Of a DNA stretch of 64,000 bases, positions 1 through 9,733 are shown piece after piece. The notes below the pieces were generated by a model. It was not told where the DNA came from, did no database searches, and saw nothing but the letters and a program-made list of their open reading frames with translations. The stretch comes from Methanosarcina barkeri MS. GTDB taxonomy: Archaea; Halobacteriota; Methanosarcinia; Methanosarcinales; Methanosarcinaceae. The DNA lies in assembly GCF_000970025.1 (NCBI RefSeq), contig NZ_CP009528.1, positions 4,469,210 through 4,533,209 of the forward strand, given 5' to 3'. Both the position numbers and the translations under genes were made by a program. Each line of letters opens with the position of its first letter. Position 1 is the first letter of the stretch.

Positions 1-1119
1 AAATTCGGGACTCCTTACTTTGATAATCAGCTTCCGGAATACAGGGGCGCAGGAGAAGGAATTTCATGTTATCAATGTTGTGCGTATCAGTTTTCTGCAA
101 ACCCTACTGATGATAAAGATTTCGATGACAAACTTCATTTCAGAGATGGAAAACACTTTTCAATGGGCTCGTGGATGGTCCTGTCTTTAAACTGCCCAAG
201 GGCCGCATACAGGGCTGAACATGATGATGAAAAACTGTTCAATGAGCTCAAGACCCTGATGAATAAGGGAGTGGAAGTTTTCAAGATCAAACGTAGATGG
301 ATGAATAGTCTGATCAAGAAAAACAGGATTCCCTTTGCAGCCCAGCGGCCCAAAGATTCTAATACAGGGGAAAAAGGGGCCATAGCTGTGGACTTCGAAA
401 GCCTTGTCTATACTATCGGAGTGGTTGGGATCAATGAAATGGTCCAGTACCATACAGGTTTCCAGATCCATGAGTCTCCCGCTGCTTATAAGCTTGCTAT
501 CAGGGCCATGTTTGAAATGAAAATGCACGCTCAAAAGCTTTCAAAAGAAAACGGCATGGAGATTGCTCTTGCAAGAACGCCTGCGGAAACAACAGCCCAG
601 CGCTTCGCAGTTTCAGACCTCTTGCATAAGGAATATGCCGACAAGGCCGAATTCACAATTAAAGGGAATTTAGAGGCCGCAAAGAGCGAGTTGAACCAGA
701 CGCACGACCTTCCAATCTACTATACTAATGGAACTCATGTTGCCGTTGGTGCAGATATATCTCTGCCTGAAAGGATAAAGTACGAACATACTTTCTTCCC
801 GATTGTAGACGGCGGAAATATCATGCATGTCTGGCTTGGAGAAGGACAGCCGGATCCTGACGGCCTTCAGGAGCTTGCCATGCATATAGCAAAGAACACC
901 CAGACAGGCTACTTTGCCTTTACCAAGGACATGACTGTATGCACTGATGAAGGATATGTAGCCGATGGGTTACTGGACAGATGCCCTAAGTGTAAGTCTG
1001 AAAATGTGCAGCATCTCTCAAGGATCACAGGATACCTCCAGTCGGTTGAAGGCTGGAACAAAGGCAAGCGCCAGGAACTTCTGGACAGAAAACGATACAG
1101 CACAAAGGAACTCAGATAA
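1..1119 (+). CDS. nrdD: Anaerobic ribonucleoside-triphosphate reductase, C-terminal part (5' end outside window)
   Basis: Class III ribonucleotide reductase makes dNTPs under anoxic conditions with a glycyl radical. The frame is open from base 1, so the start and N-terminal part lie outside the window; about 372 residues remain. The glycyl-radical loop RITGY is near the C terminus, followed by the usual basic tail. Just before it are zinc-type cysteines: CPKC is intact, but the partner pair reads C-T-D-E, so the second Cys of the usual C-x2-C is Glu. A Cys-rich stretch (CYQCC) near the start of the visible part probably belongs to the active site. The activase gene nrdG follows after 48 bp, consistent with one operon. 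Family identity is clear; the effect of the Cys-to-Glu change is unknown. Confidence 0.95.
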   Translation, partial: KFGTPYFDNQLPEYRGAGEGISCYQCCAYQFSANPTDDKDFDDKLHFRDGKHFSMGSWMVLSLNCPRAAYRAEHDDEKLFNELKTLMNKGVEVFKIKRRWMNSLIKKNRIPFAAQRPKDSNTGEKGAIAVDFESLVYTIGVVGINEMVQYHTGFQIHESPAAYKLAIRAMFEMKMHAQKLSKENGMEIALARTPAETTAQRFAVSDLLHKEYADKAEFTIKGNLEAAKSELNQTHDLPIYYTNGTHVAVGADISLPERIKYEHTFFPIVDGGNIMHVWLGEGQPDPDGLQELAMHIAKNTQTGYFAFTKDMTVCTDEGYVADGLLDRCPKCKSENVQHLSRITGYLQSVEGWNKGKRQELLDRKRYSTKELR

Positions 1120-1167
1120 GGATTCCTTAATCCTTTTTTATACATAAAAACGTGAGAACGGTAGGCC

Positions 1168-1950
1168 ATGAAAGTAAACTACGCAGGTACTGTCCCGCTC
1201 TCTACCGTGGACTGGAAAGGAAGGGCGGCAGTTACTATATTTTTTAGGGGGTGCCCGCTTCGCTGTCCCTACTGCCAGAACCATCCCTACCTCCAGGGGT
1301 TTAACCCTGTAGAACTGGAGTTCGTGGAAGAGCAAATAAAAGAATCTACACTTTTTGTGAGTGCAGTTGTATTTTCAGGAGGGGAACCTCTAATGCAGAA
1401 AGCAATTGTGCCTCTCGCTGAGTTTGCAAGAGAAATTGGGCTTGCAATTGGGATTCATACAAACGGCTGCTACCCTGAAATGGCAAACGAACTGGTTAAA
1501 AGGGAACTGGTTGATAAATTTTTCATAGACATAAAAGCTCCCCTGGATGATCCCAAACTTTATGATAAAGTTACGGGCTTCGGAGAATTAGAAGCTGTGA
1601 AAAAGACTCCTGAACAGATTACTGCGTCTGTAATAAAAACGCTTGAAATTGCAGACTCCTGCGACTTAGAAATGGAACTTCGGACAACGTTAATTAGAGA
1701 TTTTATCGGAAGCAGGGAAGAAATTGCCAGCATAGCTGCCTGGATCTCGAAACATATGAAAAATAAAGAACTTACCTATGTACTGCAGCAGGGAATTCCG
1801 GAACATAGCTTGCAGGAAAATTTAAGAGATCTGCGGGTTCTAGAAAGGGAGGAACTATATGAACTCGGTAAAATCGCAAAAAGTTTTTTGGAAAATGTGA
1901 AAATTAGAACAAGAGAAAGCGGAGACGAAGTGATCTCTGACTCTGTATGA
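1168..1950 (+). CDS. nrdG: Anaerobic RNR activating protein (radical SAM)
   Basis: This 260-residue radical SAM enzyme should use S-adenosylmethionine and a [4Fe-4S] cluster to generate the glycyl radical on NrdD. The CxxxCxxC cluster motif is visible as C29-PLR-C33-PY-C36, followed by the GGEP SAM-binding motif (SGGEP, about residue 70). Length and the N-terminal sequence ahead of the cluster fit the longer NrdG2-like activases found in archaea. It lies 48 bp after nrdD on the same strand, so co-transcription is likely. The ATG start is preceded by a purine-containing stretch (GGTAGGCC). No defect is seen. Confidence 0.92.
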   Translation: MKVNYAGTVPLSTVDWKGRAAVTIFFRGCPLRCPYCQNHPYLQGFNPVELEFVEEQIKESTLFVSAVVFSGGEPLMQKAIVPLAEFAREIGLAIGIHTNGCYPEMANELVKRELVDKFFIDIKAPLDDPKLYDKVTGFGELEAVKKTPEQITASVIKTLEIADSCDLEMELRTTLIRDFIGSREEIASIAAWISKHMKNKELTYVLQQGIPEHSLQENLRDLRVLEREELYELGKIAKSFLENVKIRTRESGDEVISDSV

Positions 1951-2414
1951 CAGAATCTTGTAGAATCCAGCACCTGATTTTGCCCGATCTAATCTGACAG
2001 TTTACTACTATTAGCTTGTTTTTTTCTCCTTGTACTTTTCTTTTTTGTCTGCATCGCGAATAAAGTGTAAATTATTTCTCCTATAGAGTCATACAGAAAA
2101 ATATACTTTAAGTTCAAATGAATTTGAAGTTTACAAAAGTCTTATACATTCCTAGAGATAAAAAGCAAATGTAAAGCCCTTAAGAAATTTATTTGAGAAA
2201 ATTTGTTTATTCACTGCTGATGGAAAGAAGTAGAATTTTTGAGATAAATATCTCCCCCAATATCGAAAATGATTTTATGGAAAAACTGTTGGAATTTTTG
2301 TGTGCCTTTACATGTTACACAAATTAAATAAAGGAGAGGGACTCAGTGATTTTTGGTTCACAGAGTGCATTTATCTAGAAAAGAAAACAAAAATTATCTT
2401 TTTCAAAAAAGACC
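1951..2414. other. Intergenic, AT-rich, no gene seen
   Basis: This gap holds stop-rich AT-rich sequence with no convincing ORF or RNA. A purine-rich GGAGAGG lies at about 2333-2339, some 75 bp before thiL, but no ORF follows it. It probably carries the thiL promoter and leader. Confidence 0.5.
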
Positions 2415-3437
2415 ATGAAAAACACAAAAGTATCTTCAGTTGGAGAACGCGCTCTAATCTCCATTTTATCTGAGATTTTCAAAGCACCTGATGGCAGGGA
2501 GAAAGGACAAGAAGGAATCCTTATAGGCGCAGGTTCGGATGACTGTGCCGTCCTTGACCTGAAAGGCGAAGACTGCCTGGTTGTTACTACCGATATGCTG
2601 CATAAGACTACTGATTTTCCGGAAGAGATGACACCCTGGCAAATGGGCTGGATGTCAGCAGCCGTAAACCTCAGTGACATTGCAGCCATGGGTGCAGAGC
2701 CCACAGGGCTTGTTATGGCAATTGGGATGCCTGCAGATACCAAAATTGCTTTTGTTGAAGCCCTTGCAAAAGGTATGCAGGCATGTGCCGAATTCTGCGG
2801 AACTACGATTATAGGAGGCGATCTTGATACCCACGAAGAACTGACAATTACAGGGACGGCACTTGGCAGAGTGAAAAAAAGCCAGCTCCTTCTTCGGCGT
2901 GGAGCAAGACCAGGTGACCTTGTCTGTGTCACGGGTTATACAGGATCAGCAGGAGCAGCTCTGGAAGCCCTTCAGTCTAGAAAGCCAGTGAGCAAAACCG
3001 TCCTGAATGCACTTTTTGAACCTGCCCCGCGCACGAAAGAAGCAAGGAAACTTGCCGAGTCTGGAGCAGTTACATCCATGATGGATACGAGTGACGGCCT
3101 TGCAATGTCCCTTTACGACCTTTCCAGGCAGAGCCGTGTGGGATTCATGATCCGGGAAAATGCCCTCCCTATCCTCAGGGAGGTCCGTGCATTTGCTTCA
3201 AACCAGGAAAAGCTGAGGGAATTTGCCCTTTACACGGGTGGAGACTTCGAACTTCTTATTACAATTGATCCACAAAAGATCAAAAAAGTACAAAATATAT
3301 GTAACTTAATCGTTATAGGAGAATGTACAAAGTATGAAGCAGGTATTGTACTCGAATCCCCAGAATGCAAGTTTATAACTATAGAGCAGAGAGGATACCA
3401 GCAGCTAAAAGCAAAAGCTGTTGATAGATCCACCTGA
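2415..3437 (+). CDS. thiL: Thiamine-monophosphate kinase
   Basis: ThiL phosphorylates thiamine monophosphate to thiamine diphosphate with ATP, the last step of coenzyme biosynthesis. The 340-residue product has the AIR-synthase-like fold signatures: the N-terminal GSDDCAVL metal/ATP-binding loop, the TTDML segment, the AVNLSDIAAMGA motif and IIGGDLDT about 130 residues in, then the MDTSDGLA segment of the C-terminal domain. Length is typical. The chosen ATG lacks an obvious Shine-Dalgarno sequence, so initiation may be leaderless or depend on a weak site. It is probably transcribed alone: flanking gaps are 464 and 163 bp. Confidence 0.93.
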   Translation: MKNTKVSSVGERALISILSEIFKAPDGREKGQEGILIGAGSDDCAVLDLKGEDCLVVTTDMLHKTTDFPEEMTPWQMGWMSAAVNLSDIAAMGAEPTGLVMAIGMPADTKIAFVEALAKGMQACAEFCGTTIIGGDLDTHEELTITGTALGRVKKSQLLLRRGARPGDLVCVTGYTGSAGAALEALQSRKPVSKTVLNALFEPAPRTKEARKLAESGAVTSMMDTSDGLAMSLYDLSRQSRVGFMIRENALPILREVRAFASNQEKLREFALYTGGDFELLITIDPQKIKKVQNICNLIVIGECTKYEAGIVLESPECKFITIEQRGYQQLKAKAVDRST

Positions 3438-3600
3438 TTAAAAATAATTACCCCCGTGAAACAAAAGCCTGGATTAGAGAGACGAAAATTTAGGAACTCT
3501 TGATTGATAAGCCCAAAAAACCTTACAAAAATCGAACAGATCTTAGGAGAAACGTACTAAATTCATAATAATTTATGCACAAGGTTCAGAAGGATAGAAC

Positions 3601-6600
3601 ATGAAAAAAGCTAGTTTACAGATATTTACAGCAATTCTGGTGCTAGGTCTATTTTGCGGAGCTGCAACTGCAGCCCCGAGTATAATAGCAGCATCGCCTG
3701 GAGACAATGCAACTGTCAATAAGACGGTCGGCGAGATTCAAGATTTTAGCATTCAAACAAACGAGTCAGCAACTATTAACTGGCAGGTTGATGGAAGCAA
3801 TGTTTCCCAAACATCGTCTGATGATGCAACGAATACCTCTACCCTCAATCACACGGTTAAGCAAGGTACATACGATGTCAAAGCGACTGTTCAGTCGACT
3901 GGAGAGAGTAGAACCTGGAGTGTAACCGGAGGATCGAATGTACCGGAAATCATATCGTCTTCCCCTTCATACTCAACCGTTAACAATAATGTAGAAGAAT
4001 CAAGAAAATTTAATGCAACTATTAGCCAGACTTCAAATATAACATGGTATCTTGATGATACCAATGTTCAGGAAAACAAGTCTGTCACTGAGTCATCATA
4101 TATCAATAATTCTGCAACACAGGGCACGCATACAATTAAAATGCACGCAGAAAACGAAAACGGCAGTGCAGAAAAATCCTGGACATGGAAAGTATCAACG
4201 GCCGGAGGATTATCTGTTAATGCTGACCCCTCCGAAGGAAATGTTTCAGTCGATAAAGGAGTATCTAAAACTTTCAAGGTCAACTCCAGCACGGACGACC
4301 AGTATATCAATGTTGAGTGGCTTGTTGGTGATGAATCACAGAAAAAGGAAACAAGTGTAACCTCTTCTTCATACGACTTTGAAAAAGACAGTGCAGGAAA
4401 TTATACCCTCAAGGCAGTGGTAAGTGATCCTAATGGTACTTATGATTCATCGACAAAAACATGGACTGTAAGCGTCGGATCTACTACAGATAATTCAACT
4501 GGAAACAGAATCTGGGAACAGGGAATGCCAGAAACTTACACATGGACTGCCCAGAGTTACTCAGGTTTCTACTATGACCTTGATTCCGGAGTATCCTCAG
4601 AAGAGATGACCATTACAGGTATAGGTAGAAGCATAAAATCAGGAAACATTGAGTACTCCACAAGTCCTACTGAGACTGATTTTGAACACAGTAAATGGGG
4701 TTCATACCAGATAATCGGGTTCATGGCAGAGAAATACTTTGCAGGTTACACTGAAAATAATTCCACAGTTATAGGAGATGACATTAGCCCTATTTCTAAT
4801 GGTGTTCTTTCCAAGATTCTCATGGACACTGATGATAAAAAATCAGCAAATGCCGGAGATTCTCTTGTTCTCGATGAAGGATATTCCCTGAATATCGTGG
4901 AAGTGGATATCAATGGAAAATCCGTCCGGGTCCAGCTTGAAAAAGATGGTGATGTCGTAGACGAAGCATTCCTCGAATCGGGCGATGACTATGTCTATAA
5001 GACTGATCTTGGAAACTCAGAAGATGTGCCCATAATCATTGCTCATATCGGCTCGGTTTTCCAAGGAGCTGAGTCCTCTGCTGTCTTCATACAGGGTCTC
5101 TTCCAAATTTCGGACCAGTACACCGAAATCAATAATGGAGATACTTTTGGAGAAATGAAAGTAACTTCCGTTAGCAGCAGTGAAATAAAGATGGAGAATG
5201 ATGATAGCGTCGGACTTGATAAGGGAGATACGGTAGACCTTATGGGTAAAATACAGATTCAGGTAGCTGATGATAACACGCTGCGTTTTGCCCCGACCCT
5301 TGACACCTCGGAAGAAGGTACATACGAGCTGCGCGGGACTGTCTATGACAAGGACATTAATGGTGATTCACTCCCTAGCTGGACGCCCTTTAACTTTGAA
5401 GGTTTCTATTACAACATAGATGAAGGAATTGGGACTGAAAATCTTACAGTAGGAGAGCTTGACGGCAGGACTATACCTTCAGATGAACTTGTCTACGAAT
5501 CAACACCCCAGGCGGTTAATTTTGATCACAAAAAATGGGGCAACTTCACAGTTATTGGTTTCATGGCAGACAAGTACTTTGCCGGGTATACTGATGGCTC
5601 AGTAAATGGATCTGTTGATGATGTGAGTCTTCTTTCAGATAATATTCTCTGTAAAGTCCTTACAGACAACGACGACAAAAAGTCTATGGATTCAGGTTCT
5701 GCCCTTACCCTTGAAGATGGTTATTCTTTGAATATCGTGGAAGTAGATATCAATGGAGAATCTGTCCGGGTCGAGCTTGAAAAAGATGGCAATGTAGTAG
5801 ATGAGGCATTCCTCGAATCTGGCGATGACTATGTCTATAAAACTGATCTTGGAGATGCAGAAGATGTGCCCATAATCATTGCTCATATTGGCTCGGTTTT
5901 CCAAGGAGCCGAGTCCTCTGCTGTCTTCATACAAGGCCTCTTCCAGCTCTCGGACCAGTACACCGAAATCGATAATGGAGATACTTTTGGCGAGATGGAG
6001 GTCACCAGTGTCTCTGAAAGTGGCATTACAATGAAAAACAGTGATTCAATCGGGCTTGACAAGGATGATACCACAGAGATCATGGGTAATGTCAGTTTCA
6101 AGACTGCTAATGACAATACTCTCAGGTTCTACCCGTTTGTGGAAGTTGAAACCGGCGGCAACGGAAACGACAACAATTCACTGAAAATAAGTGTACCTGA
6201 TAAGATCTATGCTGGAAATCCGTTTAATATCGAAGTGACTGCAGGTGGAAAAGCAATCGAAGGAGCTAATGTTTCGGTTAATGAAAGTAATGTAGGCGAA
6301 ACCGATGATGATGGAGTTGTTGAGTACACAGCCAAAGATGTCGGGACTTTGAAGATAACTACAAAAAAGGATGACTACGAAACTGCAACTAAAAACATTA
6401 ACGTCAGTGCTCCGAAAGAGGAAATGACAGTCAACGTTTCACCTGAGACAGTTTATGTCGGCGACACCCTGAACATTGAGGCTGTCAAGGCAATCGGCGG
6501 TGATCCAATTGAGGATGCAAACGTATCGATTGATGGAAACATCATTGGTAAAACAGATTCCAGCGGAAAAGCTACCTACAAGACAGATAAAAGCGGCACT

Positions 6601-7089
6601 CTTGAACTGGGCTTAACAAAAGAAGGATTCGAAGACCAGGAAATAAATGTAAAAGTAAAAGATTTGGAAGCTATCTTCAAATACTCAAACCTGGTAATCG
6701 ATCCTTTAGAGGTAAGTGCAGGAAAGAATGCGACAATCTCGGTTAACGTTGGAAATACAGGCAATGCTGCAGGAAATAAAAGTGTAGAGTTGCTTATTAA
6801 CGGAAACATAAGTGACTCAAAAGACGTTTCCCTGGGCATTGGGAACAATACCACTGTAACCTTTGAACACGCAGAAGACGTGCCAGGAACCTACAAGGTA
6901 GAAATTGGAGGAGAAACTGCAACCTACACTGTAAAGGAAAAGTCTTCCTTAATGCTCTACATTCTTGGACTCATTGTCCTGTTAATAATCGGTGGAGCTG
7001 CTTATTACTTTACCAAGGGTGGCGGAGACATGGCAAAACTATCCGAACAGGCAAAGGAATTTATTAACTCGGTGAAACCAAAGAAATAA
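3601..7089 (+). CDS. S-layer protein with two tandem DUF1608-type modules
   Basis: This is a large exported cell-surface protein of 1162 residues. It has an N-terminal signal peptide (about 1-24, cleavage near ATAAP), three Ig/PKD-like segments (about 25-295), and two S-layer modules typical of Methanosarcinales (about 304-565 and 580-840). Two Big/PEGA-like beta domains and a CARDB-like domain follow (about 860-1110), then one transmembrane helix (about 1118-1138) and a short basic tail. The modules are partly near-identical in DNA: about 4882-5110 repeats at 5722-5950, offset 840 bp, which indicates internal duplication or conversion. Many N-x-S/T sequons suggest glycosylation. The known major Methanosarcina S-layer protein consists mainly of the two modules; the extra N- and C-terminal domains suggest an accessory or alternative S-layer component (inference). 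Confidence 0.88.
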   Translation: MKKASLQIFTAILVLGLFCGAATAAPSIIAASPGDNATVNKTVGEIQDFSIQTNESATINWQVDGSNVSQTSSDDATNTSTLNHTVKQGTYDVKATVQSTGESRTWSVTGGSNVPEIISSSPSYSTVNNNVEESRKFNATISQTSNITWYLDDTNVQENKSVTESSYINNSATQGTHTIKMHAENENGSAEKSWTWKVSTAGGLSVNADPSEGNVSVDKGVSKTFKVNSSTDDQYINVEWLVGDESQKKETSVTSSSYDFEKDSAGNYTLKAVVSDPNGTYDSSTKTWTVSVGSTTDNSTGNRIWEQGMPETYTWTAQSYSGFYYDLDSGVSSEEMTITGIGRSIKSGNIEYSTSPTETDFEHSKWGSYQIIGFMAEKYFAGYTENNSTVIGDDISPISNGVLSKILMDTDDKKSANAGDSLVLDEGYSLNIVEVDINGKSVRVQLEKDGDVVDEAFLESGDDYVYKTDLGNSEDVPIIIAHIGSVFQGAESSAVFIQGLFQISDQYTEINNGDTFGEMKVTSVSSSEIKMENDDSVGLDKGDTVDLMGKIQIQVADDNTLRFAPTLDTSEEGTYELRGTVYDKDINGDSLPSWTPFNFEGFYYNIDEGIGTENLTVGELDGRTIPSDELVYESTPQAVNFDHKKWGNFTVIGFMADKYFAGYTDGSVNGSVDDVSLLSDNILCKVLTDNDDKKSMDSGSALTLEDGYSLNIVEVDINGESVRVELEKDGNVVDEAFLESGDDYVYKTDLGDAEDVPIIIAHIGSVFQGAESSAVFIQGLFQLSDQYTEIDNGDTFGEMEVTSVSESGITMKNSDSIGLDKDDTTEIMGNVSFKTANDNTLRFYPFVEVETGGNGNDNNSLKISVPDKIYAGNPFNIEVTAGGKAIEGANVSVNESNVGETDDDGVVEYTAKDVGTLKITTKKDDYETATKNINVSAPKEEMTVNVSPETVYVGDTLNIEAVKAIGGDPIEDANVSIDGNIIGKTDSSGKATYKTDKSGTLELGLTKEGFEDQEINVKVKDLEAIFKYSNLVIDPLEVSAGKNATISVNVGNTGNAAGNKSVELLINGNISDSKDVSLGIGNNTTVTFEHAEDVPGTYKVEIGGETATYTVKEKSSLMLYILGLIVLLIIGGAAYYFTKGGGDMAKLSEQAKEFINSVKPKK

Positions 7090-7142
7090 AGCGACAAGAA
7101 AACAAAAAATTCAAAAACAAAAGAGAATAGAACTTAAAATTC

Positions 7143-7178
7143 CCGCGTTAACCCAAAACGCGGTCTTTTCTTATTTTT
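7143..7178 (+). terminator. Stem-loop terminator after the S-layer gene
   Basis: A perfect 7-bp GC-rich stem (CCGCGTT at 7143-7149, AACGCGG at 7157-7163) with a 7-nt loop is followed by a T-rich tract. It lies about 54 bp after the stop codon and should end the S-layer transcript. Confidence 0.75.
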
Positions 7179-7320
7179 AGAATAGTTCAAACTTAATTTA
7201 CGTTCAGCAGTCTTTCAGGGTTTTGCTGACAGATATTCAGTATTTTATTTCAGGAAACTTTTTGTTCCACAAAACATAGCATTTATTTCTGGCACTTTAT
7301 TTATAACACTCTATGCAGTT

Positions 7321-7842
7321 TTACTCCATCTTTTTGAGCGCAAGTTCGATAGCAACTATAAGGCTGTTCTTTGGGATCATAGTTGTTACTGGAATGTTGA
7401 GGATCTTTTCCACTGTAGGGCTCACTATAGGAGCGCAAACAAGGGCTTTTGCTCCATCCCTTTCGGCGTTAACGGCTGCTATTATGGCTTCTTCCATTGA
7501 GGTTGCCGAATATTCCCTGATTGTGACCAGCCTACCAGCTATCTTTTTCTTTGTTTCTACGATGTTGTCAAGCACCGAGCGAGCTGCAATCACAGCGATA
7601 AAATCTCCACTATCTGTTTCTTTAATATCGCGGATAGTTTTCACTATCTGACGAAGAGTTTTAATGTTGGGGTCCCGGTTCCCTGACAGGATCTTATAAA
7701 GAGTACTTGGGGGAATGCTTGCTTTTTTTGCGAAATCCACAGCCGTGAGGTTAAGATCCTCTTTTATTACAGTGGAAAGCGTTTTTTGAAAAACTTCATC
7801 GGATTCAAATGCGGATTTGATAACTTTGTCTGCAACATTCAT
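7321..7842 (-). CDS. XRE-type HTH transcriptional regulator
   Basis: The product has about 173 residues with an N-terminal helix-turn-helix of the XRE/Cro type (TAVDFAKKASIPPSTLYKIL, then SGNRDP; about residues 34-60). A C-terminal alpha/beta domain of about 100 residues ends with a segment on inter-conserved APIVSPTVEKIL. This architecture is common in methanogen regulators of unknown target. An upstream in-frame TTG at 7851 would add three residues. The ATG at 7842 is preferred because AAAAGG lies 9 nt upstream of it, with the TTG inside the spacer. The gene is convergent with the S-layer gene. No target or ligand can be assigned. Confidence 0.8.
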   Translation of the reverse strand: MNVADKVIKSAFESDEVFQKTLSTVIKEDLNLTAVDFAKKASIPPSTLYKILSGNRDPNIKTLRQIVKTIRDIKETDSGDFIAVIAARSVLDNIVETKKKIAGRLVTIREYSATSMEEAIIAAVNAERDGAKALVCAPIVSPTVEKILNIPVTTMIPKNSLIVAIELALKKME

Positions 7843-7945
7843 AAAATTCAACCTTTTGAGTCCTGTAAAGAGTTTTACACAACGGAAAATAATCTACATT
7901 TTACAGGAAATTTAGTCCTTAATGAGAAATATATCCAGATATATT

Positions 7946-9084
7946 TAGGACTTACGCAGTTAAAATGCCGAAAACTTGATATCTTTATAAATATACTTAT
8001 GGCTTAGTGTTTCTCTAAAAACGTACGGAGTTATGGACATAAATCCACCTAAGTGTACCGACATTGACTACATTAATTTTCTCATTGCGGCTTCTAACGT
8101 TTTTAGCTGTACTGAAGCTGCTAGATGTTATCCAGACATAGCTAATGCTCCTTCTCATGATGCTTTTACTCGTTGCCTTCAAAGGCAACCTCCAGACACG
8201 GAAGCACTATGGGAGGAAGTAAAAAGTTATGTCAAGCTTAAGGGAGGATACCTAATTGTTGATGATTCAACATTAGATAAACCATACGCAGAAGAAATTG
8301 CTTTTGTTCGTCGTATGTGGAGTGGAAAACATCATCGTACTGTAAAGGGAATAGGCCTGGTTACCTTAGTTTGGACTGACGGTACAACCGTTATACCTAT
8401 CGATTTTCGAATTTATAACATCGATGTAGACGACAAAACAAAGAATGACCATTTCCGTGATATGCTTGACAAGGCCGAAGAACGTGGTTTTAATCCCAAA
8501 TTCGTTTTATTTGATACATGGTATGCAAGTGTGAAAAACCTTAAAGCCATTAGACAGAAAGAGTGGCATTTCCTTACAAGATTGAAAAATAATCGTTTGG
8601 TAAATCCTGACAACAAGGGAAATGTGCCACTTGAAACAGTAGATATTCCTCCAAAAGGACGTGTGGTTCACCTCAAAGCATATGGATTTGTAAAGGTGTT
8701 TAGGATAGTTTCAAAAAATGGAGACACGCAACACTGGGTTACAGATGTGCAAGAGATGGATGAAGCAAAACGTGAAGATTTGGCAAAGAAGTCATGGAAA
8801 ATTGAGGAATATCATAGGGGAATAAAACAGTTCTGTGGTGTCGAAAAATGTCAGGCAAGAAAGGAAGAATCACAAAGAGCACATATAATGTTCTCATTAA
8901 GAGCTTTTCTTAGACTGGAATTACAAAGAATCAAAAGTGGAATATCCTGGTTTGAAAGTGCTATGAAAATTAGAAGAGTGGCAGTGACAGAATACTTAAG
9001 GAATCCCCAATACACGTTAAATTAATTCAAATATTTGAAAGTTTGGAAAAAACAATATGCTAGGAGCCAACTGCGTAACTCCTA
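7946..9084 (+). mobile_element. Insertion sequence copy 1 (IS701/IS4-superfamily-like)
   Basis: A 1139-bp element bounded by imperfect terminal inverted repeats: TAGGACTTACGCAGTT on the left, and on the right the inverse of TAGGAGTTACGCAGTT. A single transposase gene fills it. Flanks carry TATATT on both sides (7940-7945 and 9085-9090), a candidate target duplication. Copy 2 suggests a 5-bp duplication (GTTGA), so end positions may be off by 1-2 bp. Copy 2 at 60079-61217 appears identical and has the same orientation. Confidence 0.88.
8033..9025 (+). CDS. DDE transposase of IS copy 1
   Basis: This 330-residue transposase has an RNase H-like DDE arrangement: the first Asp in YLIVDDSTLDKPY (about residues 76-87), a second in VLFDTWYAS (about 165), and the Glu region EEYHRGIKQ with the downstream VEKCQAR (about 262-280). 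The Y-x2-R-type segment resembles IS701-group transposases, which are related to IS4. No frameshift or stop is present, so the gene should be functional. The protein is identical to the one at 60166-61158. The ATG at 8033 lies about 87 bp inside the left end. Confidence 0.9.
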   Translation: MDINPPKCTDIDYINFLIAASNVFSCTEAARCYPDIANAPSHDAFTRCLQRQPPDTEALWEEVKSYVKLKGGYLIVDDSTLDKPYAEEIAFVRRMWSGKHHRTVKGIGLVTLVWTDGTTVIPIDFRIYNIDVDDKTKNDHFRDMLDKAEERGFNPKFVLFDTWYASVKNLKAIRQKEWHFLTRLKNNRLVNPDNKGNVPLETVDIPPKGRVVHLKAYGFVKVFRIVSKNGDTQHWVTDVQEMDEAKREDLAKKSWKIEEYHRGIKQFCGVEKCQARKEESQRAHIMFSLRAFLRLELQRIKSGISWFESAMKIRRVAVTEYLRNPQYTLN

Positions 9085-9345
9085 TATATTAATACATTTG
9101 GGATATAATCAAGGCTACTTTGAGAGAGTATATATATGAAGTGTAAAAAAATACGAATATACCGTTATTAGGTATTTACTTTTTATTTTCACCGGGATTC
9201 TGATCTGGAGAAAGATAAATTTTCTTGTAAAAGAGTTTATGGAAAGCTGACAAAAAAGATAGAAATCTGTTGATTTTTCAATAGGAAAGCTTGATTTCAA
9301 AAAACAGTATTTAGTAATGAAAGTTACCATTTTATATGGATTATT

Positions 9346-9437
9346 ATCAGTATATGGATTATTATCTGTACATTAATAATTGCCAGTAACATAAATAATT
9401 ATCAGTATATGGACTATTGCCAGTACATGAATAATTA
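9346..9437. repeat. Degenerate repeats preceding the 28-bp array
   Basis: Loosely repeated ATCAGTATATGGATTATT / GCCAGTACATGAATAATT units share the CAGTA core of the array that follows, suggesting an older, diverged part of the same expansion. Confidence 0.6.
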
Positions 9438-9689
9438 TCAGTAACATGCTTAATATGCTTAATTATCAGTAACATGCTTAATATGCTTAATTATCAGTAA
9501 CATGCTTAATATGCTTAATTATCAGTAACATGCTTAATATGCTTAATTATCAGTAACATGCTTAATATGCTTAATTATCAGTAACATGCTTAATATGCTT
9601 AATTATCAGTAACATGCTTAATATGCTTAATTATCAGTAACATGCTTAATATGCTTAATTATCAGTAACATGCTTAACATGCTTAATTA
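9438..9689. repeat. Nine-copy 28-bp tandem repeat upstream of an ABC transporter operon
   Basis: Nine head-to-tail units begin TCAGTAACATGC and continue TTAATATGCTTAATTA, each exactly 28 bp. Eight appear identical and the ninth differs by one base (TTAACATG). The array stops 44 bp before the substrate-binding protein start. There are no unique spacers, so it is not CRISPR. It may separate or contain promoter elements, and copy number could vary between strains (inference). Confidence 0.95.
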
Positions 9690-9733
9690 TCAGTAGAATA
9701 ATTACCAGTTGTAAGGATTATTGAGGTGGAACT

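Noticed and set aside
7313..7651. 112-codon plus-strand ORF
   Set aside because: It is antisense to the XRE regulator, which has a clear HTH domain and ribosome site.
9438..9689. Regular direct repeats that might be a CRISPR array
   Set aside because: Units are contiguous with no unique spacers, and no cas genes are in the window. The same holds for the other arrays.
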